A stretch of 10,303 nucleotides of DNA from Candidatus Dojkabacteria bacterium (lineage in GTDB: Bacteria > Patescibacteriota > Dojkabacteria > GCA-002793355): the NCBI GenBank assembly GCA_027033525.1, contig JALVLD010000091.1, positions 3,283 to 13,585 on the forward strand, given 5' to 3'. The notes beneath the pieces were generated by a model. It was not told where the DNA came from and did no database searches. It worked only from the letters and a program-made list of their open reading frames with translations. The first letter of the stretch is position 1; every line of letters starts with the position of its first letter. The position numbers were made by a program, and so were the translations under genes. Shown here piece after piece: positions 1-6,789 of this stretch.

Positions 1-539
1 GCTTAGCATTAATGGCCATGTTTAATGCTATGAATTATATTTATAGAGCTAATATATTCATAGATGACAGGATAGCCATTAGAGACCAAATTACTTTTGT
101 GATTAGATATTTATCTGAGCGCCTACGTAATGCAAATCCAACTGCAATTCAACCTAATGCTGGGCCCACTACATTCCCGGATGGATCTGTTGGTGTTAGT
201 ATCTTAAAATGGCACGCTGTTGGAGAAAATACAATTTATAATTTAGTGTGGCAACAAAACATGGAGCATCCCTATTTTGTTAATAAGAAATATTCTCGTT
301 TAGTATTTATGCAGTCTGATGACGATGGCAATACCTGGCGTAGAATTGTTCTGACATACCCTGGTTTAAATGTGAAACAAGTTGAAGTTAGTCTAGGAGA
401 ACCATATTACGATAAAATTACAATGCTTACATATAGAAGTGTTACAGTACATTTTGTTTTAGAATCGACGCGAGATTTTGGTAATCAACCGCTTGTTAAG
501 GATATCAATAAATACCTTAATGTATTAGTAGTAAACTAA
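1..539 (+). CDS. Minor pseudopilin (PilW/PulJ-like), 5' partial
   Basis: The reading frame is open from base 3, with no stop before the TAA at 537-539, so the gene starts left of the window. The ATG at 12 is probably internal. About 178 residues are visible. The first ones (LALMAMFNAMNYIYRAN) look like the end of a pilin hydrophobic helix, followed by an amphipathic helix ending in LSERLRNANP. That resembles the 'RNA' region of PilW/PulJ-type minor pseudopilins. The rest is a beta-rich globular part with no cysteines. The prepilin cleavage site and the TFxxxE segment would lie outside the window. Minor pseudopilins of this class sit at the pilus tip and prime assembly, and the converging pilus operon supports that role. 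The call rests on helix pattern and neighbourhood, because the C-terminal domain is not one I recognise. Its last 23 bp overlap the end of the opposing prepilin peptidase gene. Confidence 0.62.
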   Translation, partial: LALMAMFNAMNYIYRANIFIDDRIAIRDQITFVIRYLSERLRNANPTAIQPNAGPTTFPDGSVGVSILKWHAVGENTIYNLVWQQNMEHPYFVNKKYSRLVFMQSDDDGNTWRRIVLTYPGLNVKQVEVSLGEPYYDKITMLTYRSVTVHFVLESTRDFGNQPLVKDINKYLNVLVVN

Positions 540-1020
540 CTCTGATTAGCGTACCGACAAATAGTATGGTTACAAATGGAATATGTTCTTTTTTAAGAGA
601 AAAATGCCAAATTATACCTAATAACGATGAATACCATATAAAAGAATAGAAGCTATTAAGATCTAAAATTAATCCTAGACCATAGATTACAATAATATCG
701 CCAGCTCCTAAATGTGAAGGTAATTTTGAGTGATTGTAAGTATGATACATTTTTATAATGCCCAGGGTTATTACAAGAAAAAAAGTAACACTGACAAGTC
801 GTGTAAAAAGTACACTTGCAAAATCATCTAATATATAAACATTAGAACCAAATATCGGGCCCGGTAAAATTTTATAAAGTGCATATCCCAGAGGGACTGA
901 TAATATGAACCAAAGAACTGTTATTAATAAGTCTATTTCGTTATATTTAAAATCTTGCCACGCTAATACAGCAAAAAGTATTAACCATACCAAGGCTAAT
1001 AGTGTCAGAACAAGTACCAT
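517..1020 (-). CDS. pilD: Short prepilin peptidase, A24 family (PilD-like, no methyltransferase domain)
   Basis: A 167-residue polytopic membrane protein with the two aspartates of the A24 aspartyl proteases. D23 lies in WQDFKYNEID, matching the usual D-x(5-6)-IP/IxN motif just after the first membrane helix. D108 lies in the GxGD signature (GAGD, 105-108). A C-terminal IPFVTILFVGT (about 147-157) matches the IPFGPFL-type helix of the family. Its predicted role is cleavage of the leader peptide of type IV prepilins at the cytoplasmic face of the membrane. Classical PilD (about 250-290 aa) has an N-terminal cysteine-containing domain and N-methyltransferase activity. This protein lacks that part, so mature pilins may be unmethylated. 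It begins 20 bp after the prepilin gene, its likely substrate, and is the last gene of the pil operon. No Shine-Dalgarno is visible. The family call is secure; the symbol is by function. Confidence 0.85.
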   Translation of the reverse strand: MVLVLTLLALVWLILFAVLAWQDFKYNEIDLLITVLWFILSVPLGYALYKILPGPIFGSNVYILDDFASVLFTRLVSVTFFLVITLGIIKMYHTYNHSKLPSHLGAGDIIVIYGLGLILDLNSFYSFIWYSSLLGIIWHFSLKKEHIPFVTILFVGTLIRVSLLLIH

Positions 1021-1040
1021 AGAAAAATAATGAGCTACTA

Positions 1041-1616
1041 TTAGTTACTATCAGACGTACCTAGGGCATTTGTTAGATGTTGGCAATGGGCTATATCTGC
1101 AGCAGGCCCTATACAGAAACAACCTTTGCCATTTGTAACGCCTCCGGGAGGCGCATAGTAATTCATTTTTTCATGTGCACTATGTGGTAATTCTGTTAAT
1201 GTACACAAGGCGTACATTTCAGAGCTAGTACTATGGTAATAGGCCATAGCGGAAAGGGTTTTATTCATTCCCGGCAGGGGAGACTTAAACGGCTCGTCTA
1301 AATAGTGGACACCTGAGGCATCATTCCACAATTTATTTGCAATTTGTTCCAAAGAACAGTTATCATTTAGATCGGAATTGCCATTCGGGTCAGCGACCGT
1401 ACTGACATCACGCTGTGTACATTCAGGGTATTTCCCATGATCCGAATAATATGCCTCAATGGCAGTTTGTAACATTCTTAGGGCTTTTTCGCGTTGTAGA
1501 TCTCTGCTTTTGGTTAGTCCATATCTCATTGCAGCCCAAGAGCCAGAAACAATAAATGTAATAATTGACATAACAACCAATAATTCTACTAAAGTATATG
1601 CCTTTAACTTTTTCAT
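1041..1616 (-). CDS. Type IV prepilin (major-pilin type)
   Basis: A 191-residue protein with a class III prepilin signal. A short basic leader (MKKLKA) is followed by YTLVELLVVMSIITFIVSGS, giving cleavage after A6 and the conserved Glu at mature position 5. The residue before the cut is Ala instead of the usual Gly. The hydrophobic helix runs to about residue 30. After it come an amphipathic segment (SRDLQREKALRMLQTAIEAY) and YYSDHGKYPE, a motif typical of PulG/PilA-like pilins. The mature domain has six cysteines (C66, C87, C138, C166, C168, C178), an even number consistent with disulfides outside the cell. It is probably the fibre subunit processed by the peptidase encoded 20 bp downstream. 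A 42-bp gap with a promoter-like element separates it from pilC upstream, which suggests extra expression. Major versus minor status is inferred from position and this promoter. Confidence 0.9.
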   Translation of the reverse strand: MKKLKAYTLVELLVVMSIITFIVSGSWAAMRYGLTKSRDLQREKALRMLQTAIEAYYSDHGKYPECTQRDVSTVADPNGNSDLNDNCSLEQIANKLWNDASGVHYLDEPFKSPLPGMNKTLSAMAYYHSTSSEMYALCTLTELPHSAHEKMNYYAPPGGVTNGKGCFCIGPAADIAHCQHLTNALGTSDSN

Positions 1617-1649
1617 ATTTTTTACATTAGTTATTTTAGCTCTTGTAAA

Positions 1650-1678
1650 AATATAACATTAACTGATACTTTGTGCAA
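1650..1678 (-). promoter_or_regulatory. Candidate promoter for the prepilin gene
   Basis: Read on the minus strand: TTGCAC (1678-1673), a 17-bp spacer, then TATATT (1655-1650) preceded by TG in the extended -10 position (1658-1657). The -10 matches TATAAT at 5 of 6 positions. The -35 matches only TTG. Transcription would start near 1643, giving a leader of about 27 nt before the prepilin ATG at 1616. The -35 and part of the spacer overlap the last codons of pilC. A dedicated promoter would let the abundant fibre subunit be made in excess of the motor and platform proteins. This comes from motif inspection only. Confidence 0.45.
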
Positions 1679-2873
1679 GTGTGATTAGTGGGAAATAAAT
1701 TGCCACTACGATTAAACCCACAATAACACCAAGGATTAAAATCATTATAGGCTGAATAGATGCAGCTAATCCGCGGGTAGTTTCGCGTATTTCTACAGTA
1801 TAAAAGTTTACTAACTTTTTTAACACTTCATCAAGTTTTCCAGTTTTTTGGCCAACGTTAACCATATACCCTACAACGGGAGGAAAAAATTCGCTTTCTA
1901 ATAACCTTTTTGCCATACTTCCTCCCTGCTTGACAACTGTTATTATATCGTCGATCTCCTGTTTAAACCAGTAGTTAGACATCGCTTGCTTTGTAAGTTC
2001 TAAGGCTCTTAGGATCGGAACACCACTAGCTATTAATAGCTGTAAGACACGAGCAAATGTTACCACTTCAAGTTGTTGATGTAATTTACCTAGTATCGGA
2101 ATATTTAATTTAAAGGCATCCCACATTTTTTTGCCACTTGGGGTATGGATTATGTAACGAATGCTTAATATTAAAGCTATAAATCCAAATATATACACAT
2201 AAAAATATTTAGCTAGGCTTTCGCTTATAGCAATAAGTATACGGGTTAGTAAAGGTAATTTTGCATTAAAGCTAATAAAGGCCTTTTTCATTTCAGGGAC
2301 TACAAAAATCATAATAAAGGCCACAACTAATACAGTCGCAACCAAAATAATTGCCGGATATATCAATGCTCCCTTAATTTTGGATGTTATTTTGTGTTTT
2401 TCTGAATATTCTTTGCTTAGTCTCCTAAAGACATACTCTAGGTTACCACTTTCTTCTCCAGCTTTTATCAGCGCAAGTGCTATGGGGTCGAATACATCTG
2501 GGTATTCTGAAAATGCGCTGGAGAGAGAGGTTCCACTTGCAACTTTTCGTTTCGCTTCATTAAATACTTTTTGCAAACGTTTGTTATCAACCTGTTTTGA
2601 CAGGATGTCTAACACATCTGTTATAGGTAAGCCTGCAGTAAGCATAACAGAAAATTGTTTCATGAAGAATACTTTATCTTCCAGGGGTATTCCACCTATT
2701 TCTATTTCATTTAATTTTTGCCAAGAAAACCAAGGGATTACTTCATCTACTGATAGTGGGGTTAAGTTAGCAGCATAAATTTGCCTAATAACATCCTCTT
2801 TAGATTCTGCCTCTACAGTTTTTTTGATTTTGCGCCCATCTTGATCAACCGCAATATAACTAAAGGTTTTCAT
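1659..2873 (-). CDS. pilC: Type IV pilus inner-membrane platform protein PilC
   Basis: At 404 residues this is the normal length for the PilC/GspF family. It has the short N-terminal region (FSYIAVDQDGRKIKKTVEAE) and two T2SF domains. The first (about 66-192) contains FMKQFSVMLTAGLP (70-83) and KAGEESGNL (137-145). The second (about 268-395) contains FARVLQLLIASGVP (273-286) and GQKTGKLDEVL (341-351), where the usual GE is GQ. Membrane segments are seen at about 170-192, 223-242 and 374-397, the family's usual three. PilC is the rotor/platform in the cytoplasmic membrane that couples PilB and PilT to insertion or removal of pilins. The ATG lies one base after the pilT stop codon, so translation is probably coupled to pilT. 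No Shine-Dalgarno is visible. The assignment is firm. Confidence 0.96.
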   Translation of the reverse strand: MKTFSYIAVDQDGRKIKKTVEAESKEDVIRQIYAANLTPLSVDEVIPWFSWQKLNEIEIGGIPLEDKVFFMKQFSVMLTAGLPITDVLDILSKQVDNKRLQKVFNEAKRKVASGTSLSSAFSEYPDVFDPIALALIKAGEESGNLEYVFRRLSKEYSEKHKITSKIKGALIYPAIILVATVLVVAFIMIFVVPEMKKAFISFNAKLPLLTRILIAISESLAKYFYVYIFGFIALILSIRYIIHTPSGKKMWDAFKLNIPILGKLHQQLEVVTFARVLQLLIASGVPILRALELTKQAMSNYWFKQEIDDIITVVKQGGSMAKRLLESEFFPPVVGYMVNVGQKTGKLDEVLKKLVNFYTVEIRETTRGLAASIQPIMILILGVIVGLIVVAIYFPLITLAQSIS

Positions 2874-2874
2874 T

Positions 2875-4488
2875 TTAGTAAGCCATACTAATTAATCTAT
2901 TCACTTCATCAGGGCTCCAAGCATATTTACGTGCTTCTTCTAGGGTAATTAATTTTTGTTTAACCAGATCCACAAGTGAACGTTCAAGAGAGATCATCCC
3001 CTGTTCGGCACCAGTCCTAATTACATTATCTATTTGGTAGATTTTGCCTTCTCTAATTAAGTTTTTAATTGCACTGTTTATAATCATAACTTCTGACACG
3101 GGAATGCGGCCGCCCCCCTTTAGTGGGATTAAACGCTGTGAGATAATGACTTTAATTACCTCCGCGAGTTGAGATCGTACCTTGTTTTGTTGTTCTGCAG
3201 GGAACACTGAAATAATACGATCTATCGTCTGTGATGCACTATTGGTATGCAAGGTAGAGAATACCAAGTGACCGGTTTCAGCAATGTTTATTGCTGCATC
3301 AATAGTTTCATAGTCACGCATTTCACCAATCAATACCACGTCTGGATCTTCACGCAGGGCTGATCTTAATGCAATTTTCCAACTATTGGTATCTTCACCA
3401 AGTTCTCGTTGAGTGACAAGGGCCTTAGCAGGCGGGAATACATATTCTATTGGATCTTCTATCGTCAATATGTGTTTGGGGTATTTGACGTTAATTTCTT
3501 GTATTATTGCAGCCAACGTTGTCGATTTACCATGCCCAGTAGGGCCAGTAACTAATACAAAACCTTGTTCTAGGTCGGCCAATTGGTGGTACATTTTAGG
3601 AAGATGTAATTCCTCAATGCTACGTATTCTGTTTGGAATCAAACGCAAGGCTGCTGCAAGGTATCCCTTACTATGGTACGCATTCACCCTAAATCTTCCC
3701 AAATCTTTATATCCGTATCCAAAATCAACTTCCTTATTGACCTCTAAAATATCTCTTTTTTCCGGAGATAAAATAGAGTAAACCAATTTTTCTAATTGTG
3801 AAGCAGTTAAGGGCTGATTCCCATAAGTAATTAAGGCGCCGTCTATCCTAATTAAAGGTGGATAACCAACAGCTAAATGTAAATCAGAAGCATTACGCCT
3901 AATGACTTCCTCTAGCAATACAGGCATGGATATTTCTTCGGCAGGGATGGTCCTATTAATCTGTGGACTCGGTACTTGTTGTGTAGTACTTGAAATATTT
4001 GGTGCAGGTGTATTATCTTGCACTACAGCAGTTGCCTGAGGTGGTAAGTTTACATTATTAGATACTGAGATAATATTATCCTTGCTAGCCTGTGGACTTA
4101 TCTGGGTTTGAGACAAAGGGGGAGAAACAATTTGATTCGATGTTCCAGTCTTCTTTTTTTGTATTTCTTCCTGTAATTGAGCACGGATTTTTGCAATTTC
4201 AGGCGTGTCTTCAGGGTTGGTGCTTTGTGCCTTCTGTACAGTATTAGTAGTTGATGTTGTATTTGGTGAGTGTGAAGTGGATTGAGTTTTATTTAAATTG
4301 ATATTATTTTGATTTTGAGAGGGAGCTTGTTGTTTGGTCTTGGTAGGCTGAGTTTGAGATGTTGTGTTAACTTGTGGTGTACTACCATCAGTTATGCCTG
4401 AAATGTAGTTAAATAATAGATCTTCACTTAGAGGAATATCATTTCCCTTGCTATTAGAGTTTTTTTGTTTAGGTTTATTATTTGCCAT
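2875..4488 (-). CDS. pilT: Type IV pilus retraction ATPase PilT with long disordered N-terminal extension
   Basis: Residues 186-537 form a full PilT ATPase: N-terminal PAS-like part with SDLHLAVGYPP (201-211), Walker A GPTGHGKST (315-323), Asp box LTIEDPIEYVF (341-351), Walker B DVVLIGE (383-389) and His box GHLVFSTLHTN (406-416). The C-terminal AIKNLIRE (473-480) is the AIRNLIRE motif of PilT needed for retraction, which separates it from PilB. PilT hydrolyses ATP at the membrane base to depolymerise the fibre, powering twitching or DNA uptake. The Walker A serine is His here. The first 185 residues are extra compared with the usual 340-370 aa PilT. They are Asn/Gln/Thr/Ser/Pro-rich, with a possible short helix at 95-113. 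The start is 22 bp after pilB's stop and lacks a Shine-Dalgarno. The function is firm; the role of the tail is unknown. Confidence 0.96.
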   Translation of the reverse strand: MANNKPKQKNSNSKGNDIPLSEDLLFNYISGITDGSTPQVNTTSQTQPTKTKQQAPSQNQNNINLNKTQSTSHSPNTTSTTNTVQKAQSTNPEDTPEIAKIRAQLQEEIQKKKTGTSNQIVSPPLSQTQISPQASKDNIISVSNNVNLPPQATAVVQDNTPAPNISSTTQQVPSPQINRTIPAEEISMPVLLEEVIRRNASDLHLAVGYPPLIRIDGALITYGNQPLTASQLEKLVYSILSPEKRDILEVNKEVDFGYGYKDLGRFRVNAYHSKGYLAAALRLIPNRIRSIEELHLPKMYHQLADLEQGFVLVTGPTGHGKSTTLAAIIQEINVKYPKHILTIEDPIEYVFPPAKALVTQRELGEDTNSWKIALRSALREDPDVVLIGEMRDYETIDAAINIAETGHLVFSTLHTNSASQTIDRIISVFPAEQQNKVRSQLAEVIKVIISQRLIPLKGGGRIPVSEVMIINSAIKNLIREGKIYQIDNVIRTGAEQGMISLERSLVDLVKQKLITLEEARKYAWSPDEVNRLISMAY

Positions 4489-4510
4489 ATATAATAAAGT
4501 AGCATTAATT

Positions 4511-6751
4511 TTAAACTTTTGCCACCTTTAAGACTTCCTCATAGGTAGTAATACCTTCTAAAGCTTTTATGTAACCATCTTGAAGTAGGTCAAACATTCC
4601 CTGTTTCTGAGCTAGTTCTTTTATTTCAGAAGCATCGCTTTCCTTTAAAATTGCATCCTGAATTTCCTTTGTTATTTTTAGTACTTCATAGATACCTACA
4701 CGTCCTTTATACTCAGTATTGTGACACTTAGGATGTGGTTTAGCCTTGTAAAGGAATAGTCCTTTTGTTCCATCTTCATATGTAAATGGTGGTTTTACTG
4801 GAGGATGTAAAATATATTGGCGCGAATCAAGTTGGGCAGTAATTTTTTCTGTGGCACGTTTTTGTATGTATTCATAGGGGTTAAAATGTTTTAAGCCTTT
4901 AAATTCCTTTAGTATATTTGCAAGTTCTGTTTTAGTGGGTTTGTATGCTTCTCTTGAATATGGGCACAATACACGTACTAGTCTTTGAGCTACAACTAAA
5001 CGTACAGTAGAAGCTACTAAATAAGGCTCTACGCCCATATCAATAAGTCTAGGTATGGCTGTTGGTGCATCATTAGTATGTAATGTAGAGAGCACTAAGT
5101 GACCAGTTAATGCAGCTCTAATGGCTAAGTGGGCAGTTTCTTTATCACGGATTTCACCGACCATAATCTTGTCAGGGTCTTGACGTAAAATAGCCCTAAG
5201 TACATTTGCAAAAGTTAAGCCTATTTCGGGTTGTACCTGAACCTGAACAACACCATCTATACGTATTTCTACTGGATCCTCGACACTAATAATATTAACG
5301 TCTGGGCTATTAATACGTGCGAGAGAAGACGCAAGAGTTGTAGTTTTACCACTTCCAGTAGGACCAGTTATAAGTATGATTCCAGATTGTAGGGTCAGTG
5401 CTTCTTTATATCGTGCAAACGCTTGTCCACTCATACCAAGCTCTTCTAACTTTGGAATATGTCCACTTCGTTCTAGTAGACGCATTACTATTTTTTCACC
5501 ATAAATAGTAGGTAAAGTCGATACACGAATATCGAATTTGCGGTTATCAATAATTCTAAAGATACGCCCATCTTGTGGTAATCGTGTTTCATCAATTTTT
5601 AAATGGGCCAAAATTTTTATTCTTGCAACCAATTCAGATAATATTGTTCGGCTAATGCCCGAGAACCTTTCATGCAGGATTCCATCTATACGATAACGTA
5701 CACGGATATCCTTTGCGGTGGGTTCTATATGAATATCAGAAGCTCCTGTGCGAGCAGCATTGTTTATTATTTTGTCAACTAATTTTGCAACTCCACTCGT
5801 AGATTCCAAATTTTTTTGTTCGGTTAATTCTACATCTTGTGTAGTAGGTTGTTTAGTTTGAATCTCTGTTTCTATTTCACGAACTTCCTTAGCCAGGGTA
5901 GTATCTAAAATATTTCCGAACTTTTCTGCAATAAAAGATTTGATTTCAGAGGGAACTGCTGTATATATTTCTACATCTGCAGCAGCAAATGTAATTCGCC
6001 AGAACTGAATGGCATTATAATTTAGGAAGTTGGCAATTAGAATTTTCACCGTGCGAGTATTGTTATCAAACCCAATCGGGAACGAATTAGTTTGCTTTAC
6101 TATATCTACATGTTTTTTAATAACTGTAAGTACTTGTTCAGGGATAGTTAAAGCAAATACGTCTTCTATAAATCTTACCTTATAAAACGCCGCCTTTTCT
6201 TTATATAATTGGTAGGCGGGGATATTTGCTTTTTTAATGATAATTTCTTCGACAGGTTTGCCTAATTGTTCAGCTTCTAATTGATATTGTTCGGCCTGAG
6301 CTGAGGTTAAATAACCTTTAAGTACTAAATAACTTACAAAATCTTTACGTGATATAAGTTCCTCGGTGTTCTTTCTTTGGGTAATAGCCACATTCTCGGG
6401 TGCACTTGTCAGCTTCTTTGGTTTTTCTTGTAGAATAGGTTGTGGTTCTTGGGGTTGAGATTTAGTAGTGCCAAAGACTTCCTCTACTAGATTATCGTCA
6501 TCGATTGGGTTTGTAGTATTTGTACTATTAGTGGCTTGAGCGTTTTGGTTAGTACTTTGTAGCTGATTGAAAATATCTAGGTCTGGGCTTGTTTGTGGTG
6601 TTACATTGGCATTATTACTGCCGGGGGTATCGGTATTAGGGTTGGCATTATTGGCAACATTTGCGAGTTCGTCAAAAATATTTCCATTTGTTGTATTGTT
6701 ATTATTTTGATCTCCAGTAGGTGTAGTATTTTTGACATTTTGATCTTCCAT
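4511..6751 (-). CDS. pilB: Type IV pilus assembly ATPase PilB with Asn/Thr-rich N-terminal tail
   Basis: This 746-residue protein has three parts. Residues 1-125 are a low-complexity Asn/Thr/Gln tail. Residues about 132-280 are a GspE/MshE N-terminal (T2SSE_N-like) domain that lacks a clear RLG c-di-GMP-binding signature. Residues 320-746 are the secretion ATPase: SDIHIEP (338-344), Walker A GPTGSGKTT (463-471), Asp box SVEDPVEIRIDG (489-500), Walker B DKIMVGE (527-533) and His box GHLVLSTLHTN (550-560). PilB drives fibre extension on PilC. The C-terminal zinc site, normally two CxxC pairs, reads C596-x2-S599 and H673-x2-C676 here, with a long stretch between the halves. The adjoining TEYKGRVGIYEVL (679-691) anchors that alignment. 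It is the first gene of the minus-strand operon, and a TATACT box lies 7 bp before its ATG. The alternative GspE is less likely beside pilT. Confidence 0.96.
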   Translation of the reverse strand: MEDQNVKNTTPTGDQNNNNTTNGNIFDELANVANNANPNTDTPGSNNANVTPQTSPDLDIFNQLQSTNQNAQATNSTNTTNPIDDDNLVEEVFGTTKSQPQEPQPILQEKPKKLTSAPENVAITQRKNTEELISRKDFVSYLVLKGYLTSAQAEQYQLEAEQLGKPVEEIIIKKANIPAYQLYKEKAAFYKVRFIEDVFALTIPEQVLTVIKKHVDIVKQTNSFPIGFDNNTRTVKILIANFLNYNAIQFWRITFAAADVEIYTAVPSEIKSFIAEKFGNILDTTLAKEVREIETEIQTKQPTTQDVELTEQKNLESTSGVAKLVDKIINNAARTGASDIHIEPTAKDIRVRYRIDGILHERFSGISRTILSELVARIKILAHLKIDETRLPQDGRIFRIIDNRKFDIRVSTLPTIYGEKIVMRLLERSGHIPKLEELGMSGQAFARYKEALTLQSGIILITGPTGSGKTTTLASSLARINSPDVNIISVEDPVEIRIDGVVQVQVQPEIGLTFANVLRAILRQDPDKIMVGEIRDKETAHLAIRAALTGHLVLSTLHTNDAPTAIPRLIDMGVEPYLVASTVRLVVAQRLVRVLCPYSREAYKPTKTELANILKEFKGLKHFNPYEYIQKRATEKITAQLDSRQYILHPPVKPPFTYEDGTKGLFLYKAKPHPKCHNTEYKGRVGIYEVLKITKEIQDAILKESDASEIKELAQKQGMFDLLQDGYIKALEGITTYEEVLKVAKV

Positions 6752-6758
6752 TAATATT

Positions 6759-6764
6759 AGTATA
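6759..6764 (-). promoter_or_regulatory. -10 box for the pil operon (leaderless pilB transcript)
   Basis: Minus-strand TATACT (5 of 6 to TATAAT) ends seven bases before the pilB ATG, which places the transcription start at, or one base before, the A of the start codon. The best -35 at 17-bp spacing is a poor TTTATT (6787-6782). The absence of any Shine-Dalgarno fits leaderless initiation. This is a motif-level prediction. Confidence 0.45.
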
Positions 6765-6775
6765 CGAAAAATTTT

Positions 6776-6784
6776 TGCTAAAAT
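6776..6784 (+). promoter_or_regulatory. Extended -10 for holB (leaderless)
   Basis: TGCTAAAAT is an extended -10 (TGn plus TAAAAT, 5 of 6) ending five bases before the holB ATG at 6790, so the transcript would start at about the start codon. No convincing -35 is seen, which is common for TGn promoters. It lies 11 bp from the opposing TATACT box of pilB, so the two promoters share DNA. This is a motif-level prediction. Confidence 0.45.
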
Positions 6785-6789
6785 AAACT

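Noticed and set aside
12..14. ATG at 12 as the true start of the first gene.
   Set aside because: The frame stays open to the left edge and the residues before it continue a hydrophobic helix, as expected for a pilin whose signal lies outside the window.
1139..1153. GC-rich perfect palindrome CGCCTCCGGGAGGCG inside the prepilin gene, a 6-bp stem with a 3-base loop.
   Set aside because: It encodes Ala-Pro-Pro-Gly-Gly-Val in frame and has no following T-run, so codon choice explains it. It is not positioned as a terminator.
2380..2778. Open frame of 132 codons on the + strand antisense to pilC.
   Set aside because: It is a codon shadow of a strongly supported gene, with no recognisable domain or start signal. 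The same applies to open frames at 1459-1656 (+), 3413-3781 (+), 8163-8393 (-) and three in gyrB (9238-9501, 9790-9972, 10063-10245, all -).
3106..3123. GCGGCCGC followed by a C6 run (G6 on the coding strand) in pilT, a possible slippage or phase-variation tract.
   Set aside because: It encodes the Gly-Gly-Gly-Arg loop conserved in PilT, and six bases is short for phase variation. The frame is intact.
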